Part shown: piece by piece, positions 52,736-61,949 of the stretch
Numbering within the stretch: position 1 is the first letter of the stretch
Layout of the letters: each line of letters opens with the position of its first letter
DNA from: CAWJLE01 sp963843645
GTDB lineage: Bacteria > Chloroflexota > Anaerolineae > DAOTYC01
Direction: 5' to 3'
DNA length: 64,000 nt
Assembly (NCBI GenBank): GCA_963843645.1
Contig: CAWJLE010000003.1
Span: 1,488,001 to 1,552,000 of the forward strand
Notes under the pieces: model-generated
Told to the model about the DNA's origin: nothing
Databases searched by the model: none
What the model saw: only the letters and a program-made list of their open reading frames with translations
Translations under genes and position numbers: made by a program

Positions 52736-53059
52736 ATGCAGTCTGTGTATGGCATGAAATCATGGGAGCGATGCTCCGGTGCAACGCTTTCGATTTCGAA
52801 GTGGGAATATTGTCTGGTCATGACGTCCGCGGGAGGGCGAGAGGAATCGTCGGCTCCCCGTCACGCACCGGATGCCGACAAGGTCACAGCCAGCATCTAC
52901 GGCGGCACGATGGCTCAGATGGTGCGGCGGGACTACCGCAGCATCGGTGAAGCACTGGTCACGCTGGGCATGGAGGGCTGGGACCTGATCGCGTGCCAGG
53001 TGTTGCACGTTCACACCATCGCCTTTTTCTTTCTCACACGGCCCGCAGAGAACGTTTAA
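52736..53059 (+). CDS. Small DUF4177-like protein under cobalamin riboswitch control
   Basis: A 107-residue protein (ATG 52736, AAAGGAG upstream). The pattern SWERCSG...KWEYCLVM then IGEALVTLGMEGWDLIACQV...IAFFFLTRP resembles DUF4177 (YEYKVV ... LGxEGWELVA ... YFFKRP), a small alpha/beta fold. There is no signal peptide or helix. It is the only gene directly behind the B12 riboswitch and terminator, so it should be made when cobalamin is scarce. Its function is unknown. Confidence 0.65.
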   Translation: MQSVYGMKSWERCSGATLSISKWEYCLVMTSAGGREESSAPRHAPDADKVTASIYGGTMAQMVRRDYRSIGEALVTLGMEGWDLIACQVLHVHTIAFFFLTRPAENV

Positions 53060-53147
53060 CCGGGAGCGTGGGCATCCGACGGTTTCGCGCGCTGCAGTCA
53101 GTTCTGCCAGAAGCGCCTTCCGCAGCCTGGGAGCGCCCAGTGCGGAT

Positions 53148-53176
53148 TTGCAGCCCACCGATGACGCGCATACAAT
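53148..53176 (+). promoter_or_regulatory. Promoter of the Ig-like/propeller gene
   Basis: TTGCAG (53148-53153), 17 bases, TACAAT (53171-53176), 60 bases before the ATG at 53236. Confidence 0.6.
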
Positions 53177-53235
53177 GTCTGCACGTTCGCACGACGCGGC
53201 AAATTCACATTGCGGACGATGACCATCAGGATCGG

Positions 53236-54642
53236 ATGAATGACCCCGAAATGAAATCGACGTCGCCCACCCGGGCCCGCCCGGTTCGTTTCCATACTGC
53301 CGTCGGGCTCACCCTGCTCGGCCTGGCCGCAGTACTGGGCGTGTTGGTCTGGCGCGGCGACCGCGTGGGTCTGCAGGTCATCGGGGCCGAGCCGGCTCCC
53401 GGTGCCGCCAACGTCAGTACGAAGGCAAACGTCGTGGTGACGTTCAGCCAGGAGGTGGCCCCGGATGCCGGCCCGGCCCCGATCCTGTCCCTGACTCCCG
53501 CGGTCAGCGGCACGCTCCGTCGGGCAGGTTCCAGCCTGACCCTATCCCCGGCCGCACCTCTACGCCCGGGCGCCGCGTACACTGTCACCCTGTCCGGAGG
53601 TTTGCGCAGCAAACAAGGTCGGCCGTTGCTGCAGCCCGTCGAATGGCACTTTCACACCGGCGAGGTCGGCGTCATCTACGCCGAGGATCGCGAGGGCGAG
53701 CTGATGCAACTCGTGGCCGATTCCCTGGAGGGCGGCCATCAGGTGCAGCTCACGAATGAGCCCCACGGGGTATGGGATTACACCGTATCGCCGGATGGCG
53801 CGACGGTGGTGTACGCCGCCTCGCGTGCGGATGAGGGCAACGACCTCTGGAAGGTGAACCGAGGCGGCACGGCACGACGACTGCTGCTGGGCTGCCCGGA
53901 CGCCGACTGCACCGGGGCTGCGTGGTCGCCGGATGGGAAACGCCTCGTCTACGAGCGGCGCCAGCTCGGCCGGAAGGGCTCGTTGAGCAGCGCGCCGCGA
54001 CTCTGGTGGCTGGATCCCGGCACGGGACAGACGGTCCCCGTGTTCGCGGATGAGCAGCAGCTCGGCTCGGGTGCACGCTGGTCGCACGACGGCAGGTGGC
54101 TGAGTTACATCTCGCCTTCGACCGATGCTTTGCAGGTCTACGACGTCGGCGCCGGCACGAGCCGGGTCCTGACAGGTCCCGTCCAGGAGCCGGGAGCATG
54201 GAGCCCGGTAGCCGACGCCGTCCTGGCCGTGCAGATTCGTTTCGTGGGCGAGTCGTACACGGGCCACATCGTCAAAGTCGACGCCGTGACCAGCGCGTTC
54301 ATCGACCTGACGAACGACTCTGCACTCAATGACAGCCTGCCTTGCTGGTCGCCGGACGGAGGATCGATCGTCTTTCGGCGCAGCGGCCCGCGCAGCACTG
54401 GCCCGGAGGGTTTTCAGTTGTGGCAGATGCGCAGCGACGGCTCTGGCCTGCGCCAATTGACGAACGACCCGGAAGTGCAGCACGCCTGGGCATCCTGGTC
54501 GCCGGACGGCCACGACCTGCTGTACCAGCGCTACGACCTGACGGCCTCAGACGCGCGCCCGGCCATCTGGTGGATGGACGTGCAGACCGACGCACGGAAC
54601 CGGATCGCCCCCGCCGCCGGCTGGCCGAGCTGGCTGCCTTAA
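53236..54642 (+). CDS. Membrane-anchored Ig-like (Big_5) and TolB-like beta-propeller protein
   Basis: A 468-residue protein. Residues about 21-41 form an N-terminal membrane anchor (VGLTLLGLAAVLGVLVW). Residues 48-140 match the Big_5/SbsA Ig-like domain (AEPAPGAANVSTKANVVVTFSQEV ... LSPAAPLRPGAAYTVTLSGGL ... WHFHTGE). The rest has about six TolB/PD40 blades (WSPDGKRLVYER, WSHDGRWLSYIS, CWSPDGGSIVFRR, SWSPDGHDLLYQR). Extracytoplasmic binding protein of unknown partner. The start is weakly supported (AGGA only), but the promoter position rules out the longer frame. Confidence 0.78.
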   Translation: MNDPEMKSTSPTRARPVRFHTAVGLTLLGLAAVLGVLVWRGDRVGLQVIGAEPAPGAANVSTKANVVVTFSQEVAPDAGPAPILSLTPAVSGTLRRAGSSLTLSPAAPLRPGAAYTVTLSGGLRSKQGRPLLQPVEWHFHTGEVGVIYAEDREGELMQLVADSLEGGHQVQLTNEPHGVWDYTVSPDGATVVYAASRADEGNDLWKVNRGGTARRLLLGCPDADCTGAAWSPDGKRLVYERRQLGRKGSLSSAPRLWWLDPGTGQTVPVFADEQQLGSGARWSHDGRWLSYISPSTDALQVYDVGAGTSRVLTGPVQEPGAWSPVADAVLAVQIRFVGESYTGHIVKVDAVTSAFIDLTNDSALNDSLPCWSPDGGSIVFRRSGPRSTGPEGFQLWQMRSDGSGLRQLTNDPEVQHAWASWSPDGHDLLYQRYDLTASDARPAIWWMDVQTDARNRIAPAAGWPSWLP

Positions 54643-54672
54643 GGGGAGTCACGCTGCGCCGGTCGTTCCCTC

Positions 54673-54701
54673 TTGACAACCTCTCTCTGGCCTGCTACAA
54701 T
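54673..54701 (+). promoter_or_regulatory. Consensus promoter of Fur-family gene 2
   Basis: TTGACA (54673-54678), 17 bases, TACAAT (54696-54701), 51 bases before the ATG. Confidence 0.85.
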
Positions 54702-54752
54702 CACCGCGGTTGCAGTTTAAGAATCAGTCTCGCAAGAAGCCAGGTTCTTCGC

Positions 54753-55175
54753 ATGTACGGAATTCCCAATCTCTCAGAGCGAGCGAAACAGGCCGGGTAC
54801 AGACTGACCCCCTCACGCCGCACGGTCATTTCGGTTCTGGAGCGAGCAGACTGCCACCTCACTCCCGCAGATGTCCTGGAGCGAGGCCGGGTGCTCCGTC
54901 CCAATCTGAGCCGCCCCACCGTCTATCGTACCCTCCAGGCGCTGGTTGAGTTGAGACTCATCCGCCCCATTTACCTCGGTGACACGGAACAGCGATTCAT
55001 CACCACGGAAGGATGCCACCACCATCTCATTTGCACGCAATGCGGGAGCGTAACGGAAGTCGACGAGTGCCTCCTGGGCAACGTTGAAGACAGGCTGTCG
55101 GAAGAGTATCACTTCCAGGCCGTCAGCCACCTGGTGGAATTTTCAGGTCTCTGTGAGAACTGTCAGCGACGTTGA
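54753..55175 (+). CDS. Fur-family transcriptional regulator (2)
   Basis: A 140-residue Fur-type repressor: AKQAGYRLTPSRRTVISVLERADCHLTPADV and RPTVYRTLQALVELRLI form the winged helix; GCHHHLICTQCG and LCENC carry the structural zinc cysteines. It differs from the first Fur protein in the sensing region (LGDTEQRFITTEGCHHH). The ATG at 54753 starts after the promoter; the frame itself is open from 54342. The next gene is a copper chaperone, so it may be a Zur/PerR-type stress or metal regulator. Confidence 0.87.
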   Translation: MYGIPNLSERAKQAGYRLTPSRRTVISVLERADCHLTPADVLERGRVLRPNLSRPTVYRTLQALVELRLIRPIYLGDTEQRFITTEGCHHHLICTQCGSVTEVDECLLGNVEDRLSEEYHFQAVSHLVEFSGLCENCQRR

Positions 55176-55508
55176 TTCTACACGAAGAAGAAGCCGCGCC
55201 ACCGGCCGATCTTGCCGGCCGCTGCGCCGTAGGTAGTTCAACAATGATATCCTCAATTTCTGGTGAGTCTCCCATTTGCCCTTCCGTTCGTCTCGTTGAT
55301 TCTGTTTCGCGTGCCCATTTTGTCCGGCGGATCCCACGAACTGGACGTGCTCGCCGGACAGGATAGCACCAAAACCCGCCGCGGCGGTCGCGCCGAGGCC
55401 CACTTTCCTTGCGAGGTTCCCCAAATCGTGCCGGATATAGCACGCATTCCGTATGCTTTAGCGACCTGACCGTCTGACTCATCTCACTCACAAAACCAGG
55501 AGGCCCCC
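55176..55508. other. Intergenic stretch without a supported gene
   Basis: About 330 bases between Fur-2 and the PCuAC gene. A minus-strand reading (ATG near 55275 to 55123) would give a 50-residue peptide starting MGDSPEIEDIIVELP, after GGAAGGGCAA; a second, partly overlapping reading starts MGNLARKVGLGATAAAGFG. Neither has a recognisable family or promoter. Confidence 0.4.
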
Positions 55509-56085
55509 ATGTTCCGCAACCATCGCAGTTTCATTCAAATCGGCGCCGACGGCCGTGATTCTCATCCTCTTCGCGAGTGCCTGCTCGCCTTTCGCCTCGA
55601 GCTCGCCCAGCATCCGGGTCGAAAAAGTCTGGTCGCGCCCAGCCGCAAGCGCGGGACCATCCGCGGTCACGGAAATGCCCGAGATGGGCGCCTCAGACAG
55701 CATGAGTCCCACAACGCAATCACAGATGCCCGGAATGGGCGCCGCGGGCGAAATGAGTGCCTCCGACAGCGGCCCCGGAGTCATCTACATGGACCTGATT
55801 AATGCCGGTGGAGCGCCTGATCGCCTGGTCAAGGTCGAGGCCGACGTCGCGACTACCGCAGAGCTGCACGAATCAACCGTGGAAAACGGCATAGCCCGCA
55901 TGGAGGCGGTCAAGGGCGGCATCGAGATTCCCGCCAACGGCAAAGTCCAGATCAAGCCGGGAGGCTACCACGTGATGCTGATCGGCCTGAAACACGACTT
56001 GAAGCTCGGCGACAAGTTCCCGGTAACACTCCAGTTCGAGAAAAGCGGTGCAATGAAGGTTGAGGCCGAAGTGCGCCAGCCATAA
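55509..56085 (+). CDS. PCu(A)C copper chaperone lipoprotein (frameshifted near 55548)
   Basis: About 192 residues. ATG 55509 has a perfect AGGAGG. MFRNHRSFIQIGAD is followed by a one-base shift (one G in GACGGCC); corrected, AVILILFASACSP forms a lipobox with the acylated cysteine. The mature part has a Met-rich linker (MPEMGASDSMSPTTQSQMPGMG) and the PCuAC domain VIYMDLINAGG, with the copper ligands in LHESTVENGIARM and PGGYHVMLIGLK. PCuAC proteins deliver Cu(I) to the CuA site of cytochrome oxidase or buffer copper. A GTG at 55555 could start an intact but leaderless version. Confidence 0.85.
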
Positions 56086-56150
56086 GGCCCAGACCGCCCA
56101 TTGTTTCAGTCTATTTGGTAGCTTCAACTCAGAAGACGGGAGGACACGCC

Positions 56151-59100
56151 ATGAAACACAAACAGACCACGGCTTCCCTGATATCGACCTTTGTCGGACT
56201 CGTTCTCATGCTGTCGGCGTTGGCCGGACCCATGGCGGCTGCCACGCCGACCCCAAGCCCCACGGCGGCCGCAACCCCAACGCCATCCGCCACGACGCGG
56301 ATGCTTGCGGCGCCAACGGTGAGCGGAGATCGGATAGCCTTCGTGTATGCCGGTGACGTGTGGTCGGCCGACCTGTCGGGCCGCGAATCCGCGGCGCCTG
56401 ACCGTGGATGGCGGAGCGCTATCGACGACTGGCGGTCCCAGCGTTCTCACCGGACGGCCGCTGGATCGCCTATAGCGCCGAGCAGCATCGCAACGTGGAC
56501 GTGTACGTCGTGCCGGTCGAGGGCGGCCAGCCGCGACGTCTGACCTGGCACACCGGCGGCCGATATTTTGCAGGGCTTCTCTCCCGACGGTCAGGACGTG
56601 CTCTTCGTTTCCGATCGCGAGGCGAAGTTTTACATGGATCCCCACGCCTACACGGTTCCCATGAGCGGCGGCTTTCCACGTCATGTGGTCGACTTCAACG
56701 TCTTTCACGCCGTCTACGCGCCGGACGGCACGGCCTTGGGCTACAACCCTCTCGTCGATCCGTTCACCATCTGGAAGGGCTATCGCGGCGGCCTCGTATC
56801 TGTAATCTGGGTCTACCGTTTCGCCGACAAGTCGAGCTTCAAAATTCCACAGCCGACCACACGCTGCAACGACGTGGGCCCCATGTGGATCGACAACAAG
56901 ATCTACTTCCGCTCCGACCGCAACGGCGAGTTCAACCTGTTCTCTTACGATCTGGCCACCGAGGAGATCGAGCAGCTCACGCACCACCACGGATTTTCCG
57001 GTGATCAACGCATCCGCTGGCGCCACTTCCGCTGGGGCGCAGGCCATCGTCTACGAACAGGCCGGCCGTATCCACGTTTTCGACCTGGGCAAGAATGAGT
57101 CGACCGACCTCGACATCCACATCGCGACTGACCTGCCCGAGACGGTTGACCACTTCGCCGCAGGCTCCGAGATTCATTCGCGACGCAGACATTTCGCCAT
57201 CGGGCGTTCGCGCCGTCTTCGAGATGCGGGGCGAGGTCGTGACCGTGCCCGTCGAGAAGGGCGATTCGCGCAATTTGACGCATTCGCCGGCGGTGACACG
57301 ATCGCTCGCCGGCCTGGTCGCCGGACGGCAAGTGGATTGCCTACTTCTCCGATGAGAGCGGCGAGTACGGCCTCGTGCTGCGAAACCAGGACGGCAGCGG
57401 CGAGCCACGCCGATTCAAGCTCACCGGCGCGGCTACTACGACTCGCCCAGGCTGGTCGCCCCGGGCCACTCGATTGGCCTTCGTGGACAACTCGGGCACG
57501 CTGTTCTACTTCGACATCGCCACCGGCGAGCAGCACAAAGTGGCGACGGATCCTCACTTCGATTCCGGCGGGGTCTGGACTACAGCTGGTCGCCCGACGG
57601 CCGCTGGATCGTGTACACTCGCAGCAGCCCCACGAGACTACAGGCAGCTGTACCTGTATTCGCTCGATGGGGACCGCTCTTACCCCGTCACCGACGGGCT
57701 GGCCGACGTCGGCCAGCCCACGTTCGACGCGGGCGGCAAGTACCTGTACTTCCGGATCTCGACAAACAGCGGGCCGACCAACGCCGGCTTCGACATGTCT
57801 TCCTTCGGCCTGCGCCAGACGGATTCGATCTATCTGGCGGTATTGGCGCGTGCCGGGGCGTCACCGTTGGCTCCTCAGAGTGACGAGGAGAAAGGGGCAA
57901 AGGGCAGCGAGACGGCTAGCGCAGCCACACCCGTCCCGCAGTCCAGCCGACCGCCGACCGGCACGGTGACGATCGACGTTCAGGACCTGCAGCAGCGAAT
58001 GATCCCGCTGCCGATCGACCGGGCGATGTACGATCAGGTCGCGGCCGGAGCGGATGGGAAAGTCTACTATCTCAGGATCAACCCGGGATCGTCCCCATTT
58101 GGCAGGCCGACGGGAAGGCTCATGCGCTACGACCTCAGCGCGCGCAAAGAAGATCAGCTGCTGGATGGCGCACAGGGGTTTGCCATCTCCAACGATGGCT
58201 CCAAAATCCTCGCCCTGAGCGGCGGCAGCTGGCAGGTGTTGGACGCGACCGGCCCCGATCACCCAGAATCGAAGACCCTCAAACTGGATGCCGTCCAGAT
58301 TAGAGTCGAGCCGCGCGCCGAGTGGCAGGAGATGTACGAGGACGCCTGGCGCATCAACCAGGATTTCTTCTACGATCCGAACATGAACGGCGTCGACTGG
58401 AATGCCATGCGCGAGAAGTACGCGCAGTTCCTGCCCGACCTGGCCACCCGCTCCGACCTCAACAGGTTGATCGCGTGGCTGTTCAGCGAGTTGCGCGTCA
58501 GCCACCACGAGGTCTATCGGCGGCGACATCCCCGCCGAGGCGGATCCGATTCCAGTGGGTTATCTGGGGGCCGACTACACCATGGACAATGGGCGCTATC
58601 GCTTCGCCAAGGTCTACGGCGGCTTCGCTGGTATCCCGACGTGAGAGCGCCGCTGGCGCAGCCGGGCGCGGAGGTCAAGGAGGGCGAGTATCTGTTGGCC
58701 GTCAACGGCCGCGCGCTCACCTCGGACGAGAGCATCTACCGCCGGTTCGAGAACACGGTCGACAAGGTCACGGAGATCACCGTGGGCGAGGATCCCGGAG
58801 GCCAGAGTTCACGGACGATCACCGTCCTGCCAATCGGCGGAGAAGACAGCCTTCGCCAGATCGATTGGATCGAGTCAGAACCGAATCAAGGTGGACCAGG
58901 CGTCGGGCGGACGCATCGCTTACGTCAACGTTCCCGACACAAGCATCGGCGGCTACGACTTCTTCAACCGATACTTCTTTCCGCAATCGGACAAAGCGGC
59001 CATCATCGTGGACGACCGCTTCAATCCCGGCGGAGAGTACGCCGATTACGTCATCGACCTGTTGCGGCGCCAGCCGGTGGCCTGGTACACGCAGCGGTAC

Positions 59101-59512
59101 GGAGGGATCTGGGGGGTCCCCGGGCGCCTACATCCCAGGACCGAAGGTGATGCTCATCAACGAAGCGTCCGGTTCGGGCGGCGATCTCATGCCCTGGGCC
59201 TTCCACAAGTTCGCAGTCGGCGAGCTGATCGGGAAACGCACCTGGGGTGGATTGGTCGGTATCGGGGAATACCCACGGCTCATGGACGGCGGCCGGGTCA
59301 CGGCGCCCAGCGTGGCATTCTTCGACGAGAACGGCTGGATCGTGGAGAACGTCGGCGTGCCGCCCGACGTCGTGGTTGAGCAAACGCCGGCTGACGTGGA
59401 GGCGGGAAAGGATCCGCAGCTCGAGCGGGCCATCAGCGTTCTGCTCGACGAGCTGGCGGCGCATCCAATCCCAGTCATTCAGCGGCCACCCTACCCCGAC
59501 AAAACGAAGTAG
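56151..59512 (+). pseudogene. Tricorn-like S41 protease with TolB-type propellers (about ten frameshifts)
   Basis: From ATG 56151 (signal peptide LISTFVGLVLMLSALAGPMAA) to 59512 the sequence encodes about 1110 residues of a tricorn protease homologue, split by at least ten single-base shifts. Pieces in order: GDRIAFVYAGDVW; FSPDGRWIAYSAEQHRN; FSPDGQDVLFVSDREA; further propeller blades to DGGKYLYFR; the C1 region EWQEMYEDAWRINQDFFYDPNMNGVDW; LRVSHHEVYR (catalytic histidine); a PDZ domain (PGAEVKEGEYLLAVNGRAL); and the S41 core with NEASGSGGDLMPW holding the nucleophile serine. All catalytic parts are present. The shift density is far higher than gene decay would give with stop codons absent, so faulty sequence is likely. 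Confidence 0.82.
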
Positions 59513-59547
59513 GTCGCTGCAGCTCGGTTGCCGGACACACAAACAGC

Positions 59548-59617
59548 GGGGCAGAGATGGAGACGCCCGCCGGTCTGACTGGACGCCACCCGGACCCTCG
59601 TCTCACATCTCTGCCCC
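59548..59617. terminator. Long hairpin between tricorn-like and tupA genes
   Basis: GGGGCAGAGATG pairs with CATCTCTGCCCC, and inside GAGACG pairs with CGTCTC after one bulged base. Lies between two convergent genes. Confidence 0.65.
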
Positions 59618-59679
59618 ACGTCAGTTTGCAGACTCATCGGCTTGCAGATGACCGCTCGTCATCCACAGCCCGTTGACGC

Positions 59680-60612
59680 CTATTGGGTCGTGGTCATGGC
59701 GCCGGTCGTCGTAATGGGTGCCGTGCTCGTGACCGGGTGCGCTGCCCGCCACTGTGCGGAATCTGCGTAGAACAACGGCTGTCCGAATTTCTCCACTCCG
59801 AAACCGCCGATCTTCTGCTGCTCATCCACCGAAGTAATCCAATCGATGAACTTGGTCGCCAACTCGAAGTTCACGCCCGGGTGCTTGTCGGGGTTCACTG
59901 CCATAACGCCGTACGGGTTGAGCAGGAACTTGTCCTTGTTCTGGTCGATGTTCTCGCCGCCGACGACGATAGTCAGGTCCGGCAGCTTGTCCCTCATGGC
60001 GAGGTACGTGCCACGGTCCGACAGCGTGTAGGCCTGGCTCTCCTGAGCGAACAGCAAGGTCTCGCCCATGCCCTGGCCCAAAGACTTGTACCACTTCATG
60101 TCGGTGGTCGGCGTGATGCCGGTGGTCGCCCAGATGCCGTTTTCTTTGGTGTTCGTGCCGCTCTTGTCGCCGCGGCTGGCAAATGTCGCCTCCGCCTTCG
60201 CGATTGCGGTAAAGGCGTCTTTGGCCAACGTCATGCCGATCGTCTTCGCTGGGTCGGACTTCGGCCCCACAATTACGAAGTCATTGTACATGACGTCGTA
60301 CCGCGCTCTCGCGTCCCCGTCGGCCACGAACTTGTCTTCCTGGGCGCGCGCGTGAACGAGCAGAACGTCTGCGTCACCCTTCGTGCCGATCTGGATCGCC
60401 TGCCCTGTGCCGACCGCCACCACGTCCACCTTGGCGTTGTTCGCCTTCTCGAAGTCCGGCAGAATGTAATCGAGCAGACCGGAGTCGTAGGTACTCGTCG
60501 TCGTAGACAGCCGCAGCGTCACCGGCGCCTGCGCAAATGCCGGCACGACGAAAGCCAGCTGCAACACGATGAGGGAAACACACAGCAGACCTAGCCAACT
60601 GGAGCGTTTCAT
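59680..60612 (-). CDS. tupA: Tungstate-binding protein TupA-like (ABC substrate-binding)
   Basis: A 310-residue exported binding protein with a signal peptide (LLCVSLIVLQLAFVVPAFA) and the oxyanion motif LRLSTTTSTYDSGLLDYILPDFE, which in TupA contacts tungstate. Further TupA landmarks are GTGQAIQIGTKGDADVLLVHA, NDFVIVGP, ASRGDKSGTNTKE and WYKSLGQGMGETL. AAGGAGG precedes the ATG at 60612; the frame is open upstream through the leader. No TupB or TupC gene follows. A Moco/Tuco-type riboswitch in its leader agrees with tungsten or molybdenum uptake. Confidence 0.88.
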   Translation of the reverse strand: MKRSSWLGLLCVSLIVLQLAFVVPAFAQAPVTLRLSTTTSTYDSGLLDYILPDFEKANNAKVDVVAVGTGQAIQIGTKGDADVLLVHARAQEDKFVADGDARARYDVMYNDFVIVGPKSDPAKTIGMTLAKDAFTAIAKAEATFASRGDKSGTNTKENGIWATTGITPTTDMKWYKSLGQGMGETLLFAQESQAYTLSDRGTYLAMRDKLPDLTIVVGGENIDQNKDKFLLNPYGVMAVNPDKHPGVNFELATKFIDWITSVDEQQKIGGFGVEKFGQPLFYADSAQWRAAHPVTSTAPITTTGAMTTTQ

Positions 60613-60679
60613 GGATCCTCCTTTGTACTGAAATGTGTGGATAACGACTTCCCGATCCGAGCTGTTCCTGCGGCGATAC

Positions 60680-60736
60680 AAAAGACTGCCGTCCGCCCTC
60701 CCTCGCCCGTTGGCTTGCGGAGAACGTATGGCAGTC
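60680..60736 (-). terminator. Intrinsic terminator of the tupA leader
   Basis: Minus strand GACTGCC (60736-60730) pairs with GGCAGTC (60690-60684), followed by TTTTGT. The loop is long (about 40 bases) and partly paired. It lies between aptamer and ribosome site, as an expression platform would. Confidence 0.6.
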
Positions 60737-60749
60737 CAGGTAGCCATAG

Positions 60750-60851
60750 CGGATCTCCTTTCCGAGCACGGGAGGCGCAGCCGTTTCCAGCTGCACCCTC
60801 TGGCCCCACGCCATGGATCGCGAGATCTTAAGGCTGCGGGGCTCGGAGACG
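60750..60851 (-). promoter_or_regulatory. Moco/Tuco-type riboswitch upstream of tupA
   Basis: Minus-strand RNA beginning TCTCCGAGCCCC and ending GCTCGGAAAGGAGATCC (P1 TCTCC/GGAGA). The block GGAAACGGCTG, GCCTCCCGTG, GGAAAGGAGATCC matches the element at 38324-38430 almost base for base. Published Moco RNA motifs regulate molybdenum/tungsten uptake and cofactor genes, which fits tupA. Exact boundaries are approximate. Confidence 0.8.
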
Positions 60852-60876
60852 CTGATTCTTTTCGACGACGCAGGGG

Positions 60877-60905
60877 AGTATACCGAAATTGTGAGATGGT
60901 GTCAA
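60877..60905 (-). promoter_or_regulatory. Consensus promoter of the tupA riboswitch transcript
   Basis: Minus strand TTGACA (60905-60900), 17 bases, TATACT (60882-60877); start near 60870, about 20 bases before the aptamer. Confidence 0.85.
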
Positions 60906-60954
60906 GCGGAACTGGAACGAGAGTGCATCCCAGGCCGATTCGCCGGGGGCGTGG

Positions 60955-61000
60955 ACGACAGAGAGCCCGGCCTCGTTGTGAGGTCCGGGCTCTCTGTCGT
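60955..61000. terminator. Strong hairpin after the DoxX gene
   Basis: ACGACAGAGAGCCCGG and CCGGGCTCTCTGTCGT form a perfect 16-pair stem with a 14-base loop, just beyond the stop codon of the DoxX-family gene. Confidence 0.7.
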
Positions 61001-61019
61001 ATCTTTGGTTGTCGGCAGC

Positions 61020-61553
61020 TTACGCGTGACTCATCTGAGCCTCGGGCGCCGCCGTGCAGACCGTCTCTCGCTTGGACCAGAAGGCGATCTTCGGCAGCCA
61101 GTGCGCCAGCAGCTGGTCGACGCTCAGGACGCGGCCGGCCATGCCCAGCAGGATGACCACGTCCATGACGATCATCAAGATGCTGAGCGAGTTGGTGCTG
61201 GGGCTCGTCCAGCCTGACGCAAAGTAGATGTTGAAGTTGAGGAAAAGCGCTCCGATCGCGCCGAGCGGCGTGATCGCTCCCAAGATGAGAGAAATCCCGA
61301 CCAGCGTTTCGCCCCAGCCGGTCAGCAGCCCGAACAGCGCCGCATGCGGGATAGCCGTGCTCAACAGAAAACTTTTATACCACAGGTGGGGATTCTGGCT
61401 GGCAAACCGGGTCAGTGTGTCCGGCATCGACGCCGCGAACCCCGGGTTGGTCAGTTTCCCTAACCCTGATGTGAGAAAGATGTAGCCTATCGTGATCCGC
61501 CCAATGGCGAGCCACAAGGCCGAGCTATGTCCCTTCCAGATTCGATTCCACAT
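61020..61553 (-). CDS. DoxX family membrane protein
   Basis: A 177-residue protein with four membrane helices and the DoxX features RITIGYIFLTSGLGKLTNPG and WGETLVGISLILGAITPLGA. Family members belong to thiosulfate:quinone oxidoreductase-like or stress-related membrane complexes; the precise activity here is unknown. AGGAGA lies upstream of the ATG. It follows the SHOCT gene by 33 bases and probably shares its promoter. Confidence 0.82.
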   Translation of the reverse strand: MWNRIWKGHSSALWLAIGRITIGYIFLTSGLGKLTNPGFAASMPDTLTRFASQNPHLWYKSFLLSTAIPHAALFGLLTGWGETLVGISLILGAITPLGAIGALFLNFNIYFASGWTSPSTNSLSILMIVMDVVILLGMAGRVLSVDQLLAHWLPKIAFWSKRETVCTAAPEAQMSHA

Positions 61554-61586
61554 ATCGATTGATTCTCCTGATCGTTTCTCTGACGG

Positions 61587-61841
61587 CTAGAGCAAATCTT
61601 GCCGCATGGTCTCGTATTGTTCCCTGGTAACCTCACCGCGAGCATACCGCTCTCGGAGCACTTCCAACGCCGGGCCAGGCGAAGTCCATTCTTGCCTGGA
61701 ACGGAGCAGTCCTCGTACCGCCAGGAAGCCGAGAACCATCAGCCCTCCCCACAGCAAGAGCATCGTCAATCCACCGAAAAACATGCCTCCCCATCCTCCG
61801 AAACCTAGTCCGCCACATCCTATTCCGCCGTAGCCCCACAT
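61587..61841 (-). CDS. SHOCT domain membrane protein (1)
   Basis: An 84-residue protein: a glycine-rich start (MWGYGGIGCGGLGFGGWGG), one membrane helix (LTMLLLWGGLMVLGFLAV) and a SHOCT domain at the end (ALEVLRERYARGEVTREQYETMRQDL). AAGGAGAGG precedes the ATG. Likely a small membrane stress protein; paralogous to the gene at 63110, with which it shares an operator. Confidence 0.85.
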   Translation of the reverse strand: MWGYGGIGCGGLGFGGWGGMFFGGLTMLLLWGGLMVLGFLAVRGLLRSRQEWTSPGPALEVLRERYARGEVTREQYETMRQDLL

Positions 61842-61949
61842 CGCGTGGCTCCTCTCCTTCCGACCGTTAAGGTCGACTCAACTATGGGTCTGAAACACTC
61901 ACGGCTCAGGCTTCCGAGAATCATCGTTCGCCGTTCGATTTCAGCCCCA

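Noticed and set aside
60637..61217. Plus-strand open frames between tupA and DoxX
   Set aside because: They overlap the riboswitch, promoter and DoxX antisense and show no homology.
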